DNA from: a virus
Length of the DNA stretch: 22,893 bases
Virus record (IMG/VR): IMGVR_UViG_3300000827_000030
Span: 1 to 22,893 of that record
Strand: one strand, 5' to 3'
Positions 15,119-22,253 of the stretch are shown piece after piece. The translations under genes and the position numbers were made by a program. Position 1 is the stretch's first letter. Each line of letters starts with the position of its first letter. The notes under the pieces were generated by a model. That model was not told the DNA's origin and did not search any database. It saw only the letters and a program-made list of their open reading frames with translations.

Positions 15119-16245
15119 TGAGACCCCACTGACAGTGCCAACGTCTTAGCCCGAGAAATAACCAGGTGCGACCGGGTCCCTTTTTTGCGTGCTTGCTCTC
15201 GGTAGAAGGGAGTTTCGCTCTGCACCATCTCTGCCAGTGCCGCCTCCAGAAAATCTTGTTGTCGCACCTCACCCAGTAGCTCCCAAGCGCTGGGCTCGGT
15301 AGACACGGCAGGGCACGGATGCGGTGTAATCCTGGCCTTGGCGGGGGTGTGCCGAGGCGCACGGCTGATCTCGCTGGGATGGCTGGCAGGTGCTACGGGA
15401 GCGCTGTAGCCCTCTGGCGAGCGTAGAGCGGCGCGGAGCCACCCTCCAGCATTCTGGACACGTCCACGGGCTTTTGCGGCATGGAAGCAGCTGAGGATGT
15501 GCTCGATGGTGGCGCGGCTCAGGTCCTTGGTCGCCGATCTGACTTGGGGATCGTGGGCTATGCTTTGGGCTACGGGCAGTGGGATTCCGGCAGATTCTGC
15601 AAGAAGAGAAGCAGCAGCAAGAGACTCGGTAGACTGGGACGTTTTGGGGTTTGGATAAAGCCCCTGCGCTGACTGCTGTCCTTCCTGCTTTGCAGGAGTC
15701 TGCAAGGTATCCCTACGGGATACTTTATACTGACCCTCCGCAACAGTCTCCGCAGAACCCTCCGCAACAAGGGGGCAAAAAGAGGGGGCACCTGTGTGGT
15801 TTTCAAGGCTTTCAGGGGTGGTTTTTGCCGCGTTTTCATGCCTCGTTTTGGGCACTTTTGGAGCCGAAAAACGGGCAGTTGTTGCGGAGGGTCGGAGGTC
15901 GGGTGCAGACTCCCTCCAATGGGTTTTGTGACCGGGAAAAAGCAGGGCTTTAAGACTCTCTGGAGACAGCAAAACGCGGATACGGCGCTCAATGCCTATA
16001 ACCTGCTCAACTGCCAGAGCGCCCAAAGCCACCAGGCGGGCTATGTATCGCTCTACCGTGTCCACAGAGCATTTTAGATACCCTGCCAGATATTTATTCG
16101 TAGCCCAGCAGAAGCGATCTTTGTTGCGCGTCAGGCGGCGCACTTCAAAAAACAAATTCAGAAGCCCTGCCTGATTTCGTATCCGGCAGGGTTCTGGAAC
16201 CTCTTTGGTAAAAGTCAGCTGGTTAGGTGCGGCGAGCGTTGCCAT
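15115..16245 (-). CDS. Winged-helix replication-initiator-like protein
   Basis: The N-terminal 100 residues fit the winged-helix domain of phage and plasmid replication initiators and replisome organisers. A helix NQAGLLNLFFEVRRLT is followed by NKYLAGYLKCSVDTVERYI (HTH with recognition helix) and a wing EQVIGIERRIRVLL. This domain would bind the phage origin. Residues 100-210 are low-complexity and Ser/Thr/Pro-rich. The middle (about 205-275) is helical, and the C-terminal part has a basic stretch and ends with SRAKTLALSVGSQ. No helicase motifs are present, so it would have to recruit the host replication machinery. A GGAG six bases before the ATG at 16245 supports that start. It overlaps the recombinase stop by 23 bases. 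A plain transcription regulator is the alternative. Confidence 0.7.
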   Translation of the reverse strand: MATLAAPNQLTFTKEVPEPCRIRNQAGLLNLFFEVRRLTRNKDRFCWATNKYLAGYLKCSVDTVERYIARLVALGALAVEQVIGIERRIRVLLSPESLKALLFPGHKTHWRESAPDLRPSATTARFSAPKVPKTRHENAAKTTPESLENHTGAPSFCPLVAEGSAETVAEGQYKVSRRDTLQTPAKQEGQQSAQGLYPNPKTSQSTESLAAASLLAESAGIPLPVAQSIAHDPQVRSATKDLSRATIEHILSCFHAAKARGRVQNAGGWLRAALRSPEGYSAPVAPASHPSEISRAPRHTPAKARITPHPCPAVSTEPSAWELLGEVRQQDFLEAALAEMVQSETPFYREQARKKGTRSHLVISRAKTLALSVGSQ

Positions 16246-17923
16246 GGTTGTCTCCAGCAGAGACTACAAGGCGTAAAACCTCCCGCTCGCCTGGTTTTAG
16301 GCCAGGTTTTAAAGCAGGAAGGGTTATAGCGGCCAGGGCGAGGTCGCCCTGTTTTGTAGCATTCTGCGAACCCGTAGATGGGGACACCTCAAATTGAGTG
16401 CCCGATGAAACTCCGAAATCACTGTAGATTTCAGCCTCCAGTGAGAGAGTCTTGGGCGATATAACCGTCACCCGATGTACAAAGCCTCGCAAGATCGTGC
16501 GACGCTCCGTTTCTGTAGCAGCTTCCCAAAGCTCACCAAATCGCCCTAGGAGCACTTCTAGCTGGTGCTGAGTGGGCAGCGCCGCGCTTGCACGGGACAT
16601 CTCATGATCTAGCCGATCTGCCTCAATGCGCAGTAGCTCGGCCTGGGTTGCCCGCGTGTCCAGCTCACGCAACAATATTTGCCGAGCAGCCCCACCGAGG
16701 TTTCCTGCGAGATCTCCCGTCAGTCGCCGCACCGCCTCCTCTTCCGTCTTGACGCGGCGCAGTGCGGCGCGGTGGGCATCGCGTAGCTCTTTAGGATCTC
16801 CCATGATCTGAGCGGCTTGGGCGAGGGTCTGCCGGATGCGCCACGGGTGCTTGCCCATGCGGATCAGCTCCCCCACCAGCAGCTCGTGGAGCGTGTTGGC
16901 GTTCACCCGCGCCTTGCACAGCCCGAGCCGGACGTGGTAGCAGATGTAATACGGGTAACGTCCCCCACGGCCTTTGGCGGCTCCGGGCGGCATGGACTGA
17001 CCACAGGCGCAACGCACCCGCCCCACAAGCAGATTGTCAGAATCCCGACGCGCGGCATTGCAATGCTCTGGGTTGCGAGCGTTTTGCCGCTTCTCGCTGA
17101 GCTTAACCTGCACGGCGTGGAATATCTCCTCGCTGATCAGAGCCTCGTGGTGGCTCTCGTTTACCGCCTCGCCCCAGTTCCACTGCCCGAGGTAACAGCG
17201 GTTCTGCAGCAGGCTCTTGGTGCGCTCCAGCCTCCAGGGCTCCTCCGTCTCCTCGGCGAGCAGGTCGCGCACGGCGGCGATAGATCCCGTGCTTAAGTAG
17301 AGCATGAACGCCTCAATGGCAAGCTGCTGGGTCTCGGGGTTTATCGTGATACGCTTGGGTATGCGCTTGCCCGGTGCGGCCAGGTCGTAGGCGGGAGTCA
17401 GTGCGTAGCCCACGGGCAGCGATCCGCCCGTGTGGAGTCCCGCCTTGAGCATCTCCAGCATCTTGGTGCGCGTCCAAGCGGCCACCATGATCGGGTAGGT
17501 GCCATCTATCATCTGTGTGGCACTGCGGGCGATGTAGCCCCCCAGGTCATTGGTGAAGCTCTCTTTGATGTGCTCGACACTCACCCCGTGCTTTAAGAGC
17601 TCGTGCTTGGCAAGTGTGAACTGCTCCCCGCGCCCCAGCCGGGACATGAAGGTGATGACAACGATGTCGAATTTCTTCTGCTGTGCGTCTGCCAGGAGGG
17701 CTCGCCACTTGGGACGGCGCAGGTTCGTGCCCGTGCGATCTGGTTCCTGGTAGACCGCCGAGACGGTTCCCCCAAGCCCTTGGATATGCTCCGTGCAGGC
17801 GGCGATCTGTGCATCTGTCGAGGCGAACGCCCCCTCCTCTTTTCCAGAGAAGCGGGCATAGATAACGTAGCGAAGGGCCGAAGTGGGCCGGGCGCTGGAG
17901 GGTTGGTTAGAGCGTACTTTCAT
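16223..17923 (-). CDS. Large serine recombinase (integrase family)
   Basis: The 566-aa protein has the three-part layout of large serine recombinases. The resolvase-like catalytic domain (about 18-150) holds YARFS with nucleophile Ser26, a DRTGTNLRRP loop, and SRLGRG with Arg95 and Arg98. The recombinase DNA-binding domain follows (about 160-285), with LPVGYAL. A zinc ribbon uses Cys305, Cys307, Cys328 and Cys336. A helical, coiled-coil-prone region (about 380-460) precedes a beta-rich end. Such enzymes integrate and excise phage DNA by double-strand exchange through a Ser-DNA link. The usual DRLGR acid is Ser here (MSRLGRG). It starts on ATGA with the 52-aa ORF and overlaps the next gene by 23 bases. 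Its place inside the replication operon, without a gap for attP, is unusual. Confidence 0.92.
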   Translation of the reverse strand: MKVRSNQPSSARPTSALRYVIYARFSGKEEGAFASTDAQIAACTEHIQGLGGTVSAVYQEPDRTGTNLRRPKWRALLADAQQKKFDIVVITFMSRLGRGEQFTLAKHELLKHGVSVEHIKESFTNDLGGYIARSATQMIDGTYPIMVAAWTRTKMLEMLKAGLHTGGSLPVGYALTPAYDLAAPGKRIPKRITINPETQQLAIEAFMLYLSTGSIAAVRDLLAEETEEPWRLERTKSLLQNRCYLGQWNWGEAVNESHHEALISEEIFHAVQVKLSEKRQNARNPEHCNAARRDSDNLLVGRVRCACGQSMPPGAAKGRGGRYPYYICYHVRLGLCKARVNANTLHELLVGELIRMGKHPWRIRQTLAQAAQIMGDPKELRDAHRAALRRVKTEEEAVRRLTGDLAGNLGGAARQILLRELDTRATQAELLRIEADRLDHEMSRASAALPTQHQLEVLLGRFGELWEAATETERRTILRGFVHRVTVISPKTLSLEAEIYSDFGVSSGTQFEVSPSTGSQNATKQGDLALAAITLPALKPGLKPGEREVLRLVVSAGDNHGNARRT

Positions 17924-18078
17924 CCGCTTTGGTTCCCCCTGGTCCTTGGCTTCTCCTCTGCTCCGTCCAGGCGAGCGGCAATCTGAAGCAATACTCGTAG
18001 CGCCTCGACCGTCTCTTGGACGGCGACGCAGCGAGAGACGGGAGCCGCCTTGATTTCGATGGTCGGCTTTGCAGACAT
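17920..18078 (-). CDS. Small 52-aa protein coupled to the recombinase gene
   Basis: The ATG at 18078-18076 shares its first base with the resolvase stop (TGATG). The TGA at 17922-17920 overlaps the recombinase start (ATGA). The frame therefore fills the 154-base gap exactly, which strongly favours a translated gene. The product starts MSAKPTIEIKAAPVSR and contains a probable helix (VQETVEALRVLLQIAARLDG), then a charged tail ending GNQSG. No family is recognised. It may be a small accessory of the recombinase or a pure coupling ORF. Confidence 0.65.
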   Translation of the reverse strand: MSAKPTIEIKAAPVSRCVAVQETVEALRVLLQIAARLDGAEEKPRTRGNQSG

Positions 18079-18728
18079 CAGACCGTTACTGCCTTGCGCG
18101 CGGAAGATGCTCGCAGCTTCAGGCTCCCCTGCCCCGCTTTTGCCTCTTTAGCCTTGATCTCCGCCCATGCCTTGCGCCCGGCGACAACCCCTACGGCAAT
18201 GGCATCCGCTTTTGCATCCTGGGTAGGATCGAGCTGGAGGTTACAAAGCGCGTTTACTCCCTCGATCACAGCCTGCTTGAGTCGCTTTTTCTTGGCCGTC
18301 TTCTCGGCAGATGTAGTGCCCGCTTTCTCTCGGTACACTCCACTTGCGCCGACGGCTGCGCAGGCAGAGACACGGGCAACTCCCTCCAGTGGGACTCCGG
18401 CCAGGCGCGGAAGGCACAGAAACGCGCCCGTCGCCATATTAATGGCCTCGGTGGCGTAGTGGCCCCGCTCGGTCTGCTGCTCGTAGGCCACCAGGTCAAT
18501 GCCAGGTGCATTGTCTCTAATCCAGACCGTCATAGCAGAGCGGATCGCACCAATGCGATCTAGCCGGTGTCGAAGGGTGGTATGGCTTTTTAGATGCCCT
18601 GTGAGTTCAAATCCATCGAAGGCCGCAGATTTGGCGAGGATAGCGCCCCCACGATCTACAGTGACGAGTGCAACGCCGACAATATCGGTGCTTGGATCAA
18701 TGGCGAGGACGTGTAGTATGTCAGGCAT
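18078..18728 (-). CDS. RuvC-like Holliday junction resolvase
   Basis: The 216-aa protein has the RNase H-like core of RuvC nucleases: LAIDPSTDIVGVAL at the N-terminus with Asp11, VAYEQQ with Glu83, and DAKADAIAVG near residues 171-180 giving Asp171 and Asp175. These acidic residues bind the metal ions that cut four-way junctions symmetrically. The C-terminal end is rich in Lys and Ala, suited to DNA binding. Phages use such enzymes to clear recombination branches before packaging. It overlaps the exonuclease stop by 8 bases and shares TGATG with the 52-aa ORF downstream. The spacing of the last two acidic residues is four, against three in Escherichia coli RuvC, so the exact catalytic assignment is tentative. 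Confidence 0.85.
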   Translation of the reverse strand: MPDILHVLAIDPSTDIVGVALVTVDRGGAILAKSAAFDGFELTGHLKSHTTLRHRLDRIGAIRSAMTVWIRDNAPGIDLVAYEQQTERGHYATEAINMATGAFLCLPRLAGVPLEGVARVSACAAVGASGVYREKAGTTSAEKTAKKKRLKQAVIEGVNALCNLQLDPTQDAKADAIAVGVVAGRKAWAEIKAKEAKAGQGSLKLRASSARKAVTV

Positions 18729-19653
18729 TAACGTTATCTTTCTTCTGCTGGACTTTGGCCAGCTTTTCGAGGTCTTCGAGAGTGCTCAGGATGTTGCGAA
18801 ACGCACCGATCACAAAGCGATTGGTATCCTCCACGGGGCCAGATCGTGAGGAGAACCCTTCGACTTTTTCCAGCTCGCCACTCTTGGCCTTACGGTGCAG
18901 CTCGCATAGCTGTTTAGAGACGGAGAAGAATGGTTTTGGAGCTGGCTTTGTGTCGGAAGTGGGTTTCTGAGGGCTTTGCACTACGGCTGGGGATGATTGG
19001 TGCTTGTAAACCCTGCCCACAGGCTCCGCAGAAGCCTCATCCAGCAAGTTCCCACTGGATGCTAAGAGATGTTCTTGCCAGGCAAAGAGTGCGGCGCATA
19101 TCTTCGTGTCCTGAAGCGCGTCGTGAGCCTCATCCTGAGTCAGCCCGATAGATTTAGCGAGGGTGGACAGCTTCAAGTTCTCTGTCTTGGCAACAGTTTT
19201 TCGACGTACCAGCTCTCGTTGGCGCACGATCGTGCAAAGGGCATCGCGGGCGGGGACGGGTATGTTGTGACGACGATAAAGAGCACTGAGGAAGTCGTGG
19301 TCGAACTGACCATTATGAGCCACAAACGGTGCGCACTCAAAGCCTTCGGGCAGCCCTCCGAAGAACTCTTGAAGCTCTTTGACGAGATCCGTCTCGGTAA
19401 TCTGGTTTGGACGGCGGAGGAGGCTTGTTCGGGTATGTCCCTGAATCTCCAGTGCCCTGTCCTCGATCATGAGTCCTGGCGCGGGTCGCACTGCCCAGAC
19501 GCGCACAAACCGCCCCACTTCGGAGCGGTCGAGCGTAGGCACCTTGACAGTCCCTGAGCCATGCGCCTCGCACGCCACCACCGCAAGCTGGGTGATGGGA
19601 TGGCGATCAGGAGAGAGTCCCCCGGTCTCGAAGTCAAAGGCGATGATGCGCAT
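18721..19653 (-). CDS. DnaQ-like DEDDh 3'-5' exonuclease
   Basis: The first 195 residues show the complete DEDDh exonuclease set: Asp7 and Glu9 in FDFETGG (Exo I), Asp118 in VAHNGQFD (Exo II), and His177 and Asp182 in HDALQD (Exo III). Such enzymes remove nucleotides from 3' ends with two metal ions, as in proofreading subunits and RNase T-like nucleases. The last 110 residues are a Pro/Ser/Lys-rich linker and a helical, Lys-rich end with no known domain, perhaps for partner or DNA contact. The gene begins on the TAATG shared with the 512-aa gene and overlaps the resolvase by 8 bases (ATGCCTGA). Context suggests processing of recombination or replication intermediates with the RecT-like and RuvC-like proteins. 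Confidence 0.88.
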   Translation of the reverse strand: MRIIAFDFETGGLSPDRHPITQLAVVACEAHGSGTVKVPTLDRSEVGRFVRVWAVRPAPGLMIEDRALEIQGHTRTSLLRRPNQITETDLVKELQEFFGGLPEGFECAPFVAHNGQFDHDFLSALYRRHNIPVPARDALCTIVRQRELVRRKTVAKTENLKLSTLAKSIGLTQDEAHDALQDTKICAALFAWQEHLLASSGNLLDEASAEPVGRVYKHQSSPAVVQSPQKPTSDTKPAPKPFFSVSKQLCELHRKAKSGELEKVEGFSSRSGPVEDTNRFVIGAFRNILSTLEDLEKLAKVQQKKDNVNA

Positions 19654-21191
19654 TAGAGTATCTGCCCCGCAGCCGCGTCAGCTCCTGCCAGTGCTCCCAC
19701 GGGCTCCGGCAATCCTAGAGTGTCGCCCTCCCCGATTCCAAGGCGCTTGGCACTGGCTTCCCACTCGTCATCCGAGAGGATCACAGCAAGCGCTTCGTTT
19801 GCCTGTTGGGTGGCTTCCCTGAGTTGCTCCTTGATAGAGAGCGATCCTGGCCACATTGCTCTGCCTTGATCCCGCTTGGCTGTGGGCTTGCTATTGCACG
19901 GCCAGCCGCCTGAGGAGACATGCGCCGCGAACAAAGGCAAGTCATCCCCCGCAGCAAGGAATAAATCTGCGTCCCTCAGCTCCTGGACTCCAAGGTTCGC
20001 ACCTGTCGATCTCCCATAAAGTACCAGCCGGGCGAATCTAGCCGTCTCAACGTAGGAAGGGCAAATAAAATCCTTGGTAATGTAGCCCTCCAGGTTGGCG
20101 GCCAACACCGCATTGGCAAAGTTACGTCGATCGGCGGGCCACTGCTCCACAGGGACCGTTTGATTATCCTCTAAGTCGTGCACGATATCTTCAGAAGCCG
20201 GTATGCCATCCTCATCCGCATCGTCCACTTTGATGATCAGCGCACCGTGCCCTTCGGCAGTCTCACCGCCCTCTTCCTTGGGCTGGCTTCCGTATTCAGG
20301 CTCTAGCAACCTATAGCCTGTCTGAGCAATGACCCACCTGCCGCCTGTGGGCTCCACGTCCTGGCCCTGGGCATCGTCCCAGCTCACGCCCTCGGTCTCC
20401 ACCTGCATCCCCGGCACGACAAAGCGCGTGTCGTAGGGCAGTTCGGGCTGGCCATGCACCTGCTCCCAGGCCTTGACCCGCACGGCATGGCGAAATCGCC
20501 CGCCCTCATCGCACTGCGGATCGGTATCAAGAACGAGGAACGCCTCTTCACTGGGCTTCTCGCCAATAACCAGGATGTCACGGCCCTTGCCGACCTTGAA
20601 GTTTTTCTTGGGGTGATCCACTCCCCCAATGGCCTGGGCGCGTGTCCACTCGTTTGGCGTGAGGTAAAGCGAGAGCAAAAGGTCATTTCCCGTGGGGCGA
20701 TTCTTGAGGCGCGACATGACGGCGCGTAGGGTCAGTCCGTCCTCACCCCACACAGAGATCTCCTCACTGAAGAGGCGCGTGTCGGGCTTGGCGGTCATGA
20801 GCACCTGGGTCTCCGGGTGCACCTGGCAGTGCAGCAGCAGGTGGTACATGCCCTGGAGCCGCTTAGCTTCCGCTTCTTCGGGCTTGTACCCAGAGTCCGG
20901 GTTGCTGATGGCGTTCCAAAGGTCCTCATTGACTTCCACCAGAAAGCACTTCTCGGTGTTGTCGCACTCTATCGTCTCTCCCTCGCGCAAGAGCCCCTGA
21001 AGAGCCACCGCAGTGAGGTGGCTCTTCAGGCTCACGCGCCCAAAGAGAAATTCCTTATCGCCCTTCCAGCCCGACTCCATCACAAAGACGAGAGAGACTC
21101 CCTGAAGATGCCCTAGGTGCATCGCGGGGTCTTTAATTAGAGAGAGTGCCAGGGGAGCTAAAATCCCATACGCTAGTTTTACAGATGCCAT
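19653..21191 (-). CDS. Unrecognised 512-aa protein of the recombination cluster
   Basis: I do not recognise a family. The protein is soluble-looking and acidic, with no signal peptide, membrane helix or clear nucleotide-binding motif. The N-terminal third looks alpha/beta mixed. The middle (about 190-330) contains HAVRVKAWEQVHGQPELPYDTRFVVPG, broken here only for description by its key Trp, Pro and Gly residues, followed by very acidic stretches. A region at about 305-345 (DDADEDGIPASEDIVHDLED) is strongly acidic. The tail is Ala/Gly-rich. Its stop and the next ATG share a base (TAATG, 19655-19651), so it is co-translated with the exonuclease. Location between a RecT-like and an exonuclease gene suggests a replication or recombination accessory role. 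Its closeness to the CRISPR-repeat-like element makes an anti-defence role thinkable, but nothing in the sequence shows it. Confidence 0.8.
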   Translation of the reverse strand: MASVKLAYGILAPLALSLIKDPAMHLGHLQGVSLVFVMESGWKGDKEFLFGRVSLKSHLTAVALQGLLREGETIECDNTEKCFLVEVNEDLWNAISNPDSGYKPEEAEAKRLQGMYHLLLHCQVHPETQVLMTAKPDTRLFSEEISVWGEDGLTLRAVMSRLKNRPTGNDLLLSLYLTPNEWTRAQAIGGVDHPKKNFKVGKGRDILVIGEKPSEEAFLVLDTDPQCDEGGRFRHAVRVKAWEQVHGQPELPYDTRFVVPGMQVETEGVSWDDAQGQDVEPTGGRWVIAQTGYRLLEPEYGSQPKEEGGETAEGHGALIIKVDDADEDGIPASEDIVHDLEDNQTVPVEQWPADRRNFANAVLAANLEGYITKDFICPSYVETARFARLVLYGRSTGANLGVQELRDADLFLAAGDDLPLFAAHVSSGGWPCNSKPTAKRDQGRAMWPGSLSIKEQLREATQQANEALAVILSDDEWEASAKRLGIGEGDTLGLPEPVGALAGADAAAGQIL

Positions 21192-21194
21192 TGT

Positions 21195-21317
21195 TTATTC
21201 GACCTTTCGAGTTTCAATCCTCACCCGGTCTTCGGGCCGGGTGCAACTTTGCTTGATGCGCTCATCCGAGGAGACGCAAGAGCTGAAGATTTTGTGGGCA
21301 GTCGCAGAGAGGCTCAT
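21195..21317 (-). CDS. Possible 40-aa ORF spanning the CRISPR-repeat-like gap
   Basis: An ATG overlapping the RecT-like stop codon (ATGA, 21317-21314) opens a 40-codon frame that ends TAA at 21195, three bases before the ATG of the 512-aa gene. It starts MSLSATAHKIFSS and ends RVRIETRKVE, basic at the C-terminus, with two cysteines and no recognised domain. The tight tiling is like other small genes in this operon, which favours translation. There is only a weak ribosome site, and the CRISPR-repeat-like hairpin occupies its second half. Either the DNA is coding and the resemblance is accidental, or the ORF only couples ribosomes across the gap, or both functions coexist. Confidence 0.35.
   Translation of the reverse strand: MSLSATAHKIFSSCVSSDERIKQSCTRPEDRVRIETRKVE
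21211..21247 (-). repeat. Solitary CRISPR-repeat-like element (candidate RNA anti-CRISPR)
   Basis: Read on the minus strand, these 37 bases start GTTG (21247-21244), then stem arm CACCCGG (21243-21237), an 8-base loop (21236-21229), the perfect partner arm CCGGGTG (21228-21222), then AGG and ATTGAAAC (21218-21211). Length, GC stem position, GTTG start and ATTGAAAC end match the known layout of Cas6-processed class 1 CRISPR repeats, where ATTGAAAC forms the 8-base crRNA 5' tag. No second copy lies within a spacer distance on either side, so this is not an array. All genes run the same way, so the operon transcript carries it in crRNA sense. It sits in the gap between the RecT-like and 512-aa genes. 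A 40-codon ORF also runs through it, which is the main alternative reading. Confidence 0.65.
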
Positions 21318-22231
21318 GACCCTGCTCTTTCTTCTTCGTCCGCGAACGGATCACTCAGATCGCTCTCCACCTCTAGGGGTGCCTCTGGGTAGACCGCCAG
21401 GAGAGCCGCCAAGTGCTTCTCCCAAGCCGCGTGATCGTTGGGTGCGGGCAGTTCCGTAACCTCCTCACCACGCACCTCCGAGAGGAGAACCAGGGTGCCC
21501 TTCTTGCTGATCTTCCCATCTGCCGTGATGGCTGGTGGTGTCAGCCTGAGGTCTTTGGCACGGGCAATGAACTTATCCATGGGTGCAGGTGGCCGAGGGT
21601 TTGTGGGAGCGGCGGGAAGTGCGGGGGGCATGGTGTGCTGCGTTCCTGCGCTTGGCAACACGTCCTCGGGGGTGATAGCCCTGGGCTGAGATCGTGGCGA
21701 TCTAGCCGAGCCATACACTGGCTCTGGGGATGGCATGTGCAACGCTTCATCCTCCGTGTAGATGCCATTGGTCACGCCAGGTGCAACAGACCGTACTGCC
21801 TCCGAGATGCAGCGGTTTCTCAGCATGGCATCGGGGTACTTGCGCCATGTGTCCGTCTTGCCCCAGAGATCGGCTCTCTGCGCTTTTGCCTTGTCCCAGG
21901 TCAGGGTGATGGTACTCCCATCTGCGGCAATGAACTTCCCTGTGACGCACTCAGCGCTGTAGTCAACCCACTCCACCGAGCCACCAGCCTTCTGGAACTC
22001 TGCCAGCATCGCCTCAGATTTCATCGTGGGACGACCATTGATGATGTGGTAACGGCGCACGGCCTCAATGGGGTTAAGCCCATCTGCCAGGCAGAGCAGC
22101 ATTAACGTGATAGCCTCCTCTTTGCGCTTAATGCCAAAGAAGTTGCTGGAGACGATGTAGCCTGCCATCTGCTCTAGTTGGGGCAGATCAACGGATAGGG
22201 CTGATGGTGATTGTAAAATGAGATTACTCAT
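21314..22231 (-). CDS. RecT-like single-strand annealing protein
   Basis: This 305-aa protein belongs by sequence pattern to the phage RecT/Bet type of annealing proteins, which coat resected single strands and anneal homologous DNA. Residues 1-165 carry the family pattern: an LNPIEAVRRYHIINGRPTMK segment (about 52-71), the following MLAEFQKAGG, then WRKYPDAMLRNR and a SEAVRSVAPGVTNGIYTEDE end. The Pro-rich linker (about 165-220) and acidic C-terminus ending DPFADEEERAGS resemble the flexible tails that contact host SSB in other annealing proteins; that role is inferred. The start has AGGAA seven bases upstream of the ATG. It sits between the HTH gene (22 bases) and the CRISPR-repeat-like gap. 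The nuclease downstream is a 3'-5' DnaQ type, not the usual lambda-exo partner. Confidence 0.85.
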   Translation of the reverse strand: MSNLILQSPSALSVDLPQLEQMAGYIVSSNFFGIKRKEEAITLMLLCLADGLNPIEAVRRYHIINGRPTMKSEAMLAEFQKAGGSVEWVDYSAECVTGKFIAADGSTITLTWDKAKAQRADLWGKTDTWRKYPDAMLRNRCISEAVRSVAPGVTNGIYTEDEALHMPSPEPVYGSARSPRSQPRAITPEDVLPSAGTQHTMPPALPAAPTNPRPPAPMDKFIARAKDLRLTPPAITADGKISKKGTLVLLSEVRGEEVTELPAPNDHAAWEKHLAALLAVYPEAPLEVESDLSDPFADEEERAGS

Positions 22232-22253
22232 AACGATTTCCTGTTCTGACTGC

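Noticed and set aside
21192-21313. CRISPR array
   Set aside because: Only one repeat-like unit exists; no second copy or spacer pattern is present in either direction.
21248-21313. Dedicated promoter just upstream of the repeat-like element
   Set aside because: TTGCGT could pass as a -35 but the base set 17 away (TCAAGC) is a poor -10; transcription from the operon is sufficient.
21413-22105. 230-codon plus-strand frame opposite the RecT-like gene
   Set aside because: Cys/Trp/Arg-rich translation without domain and antisense to a clear family member.
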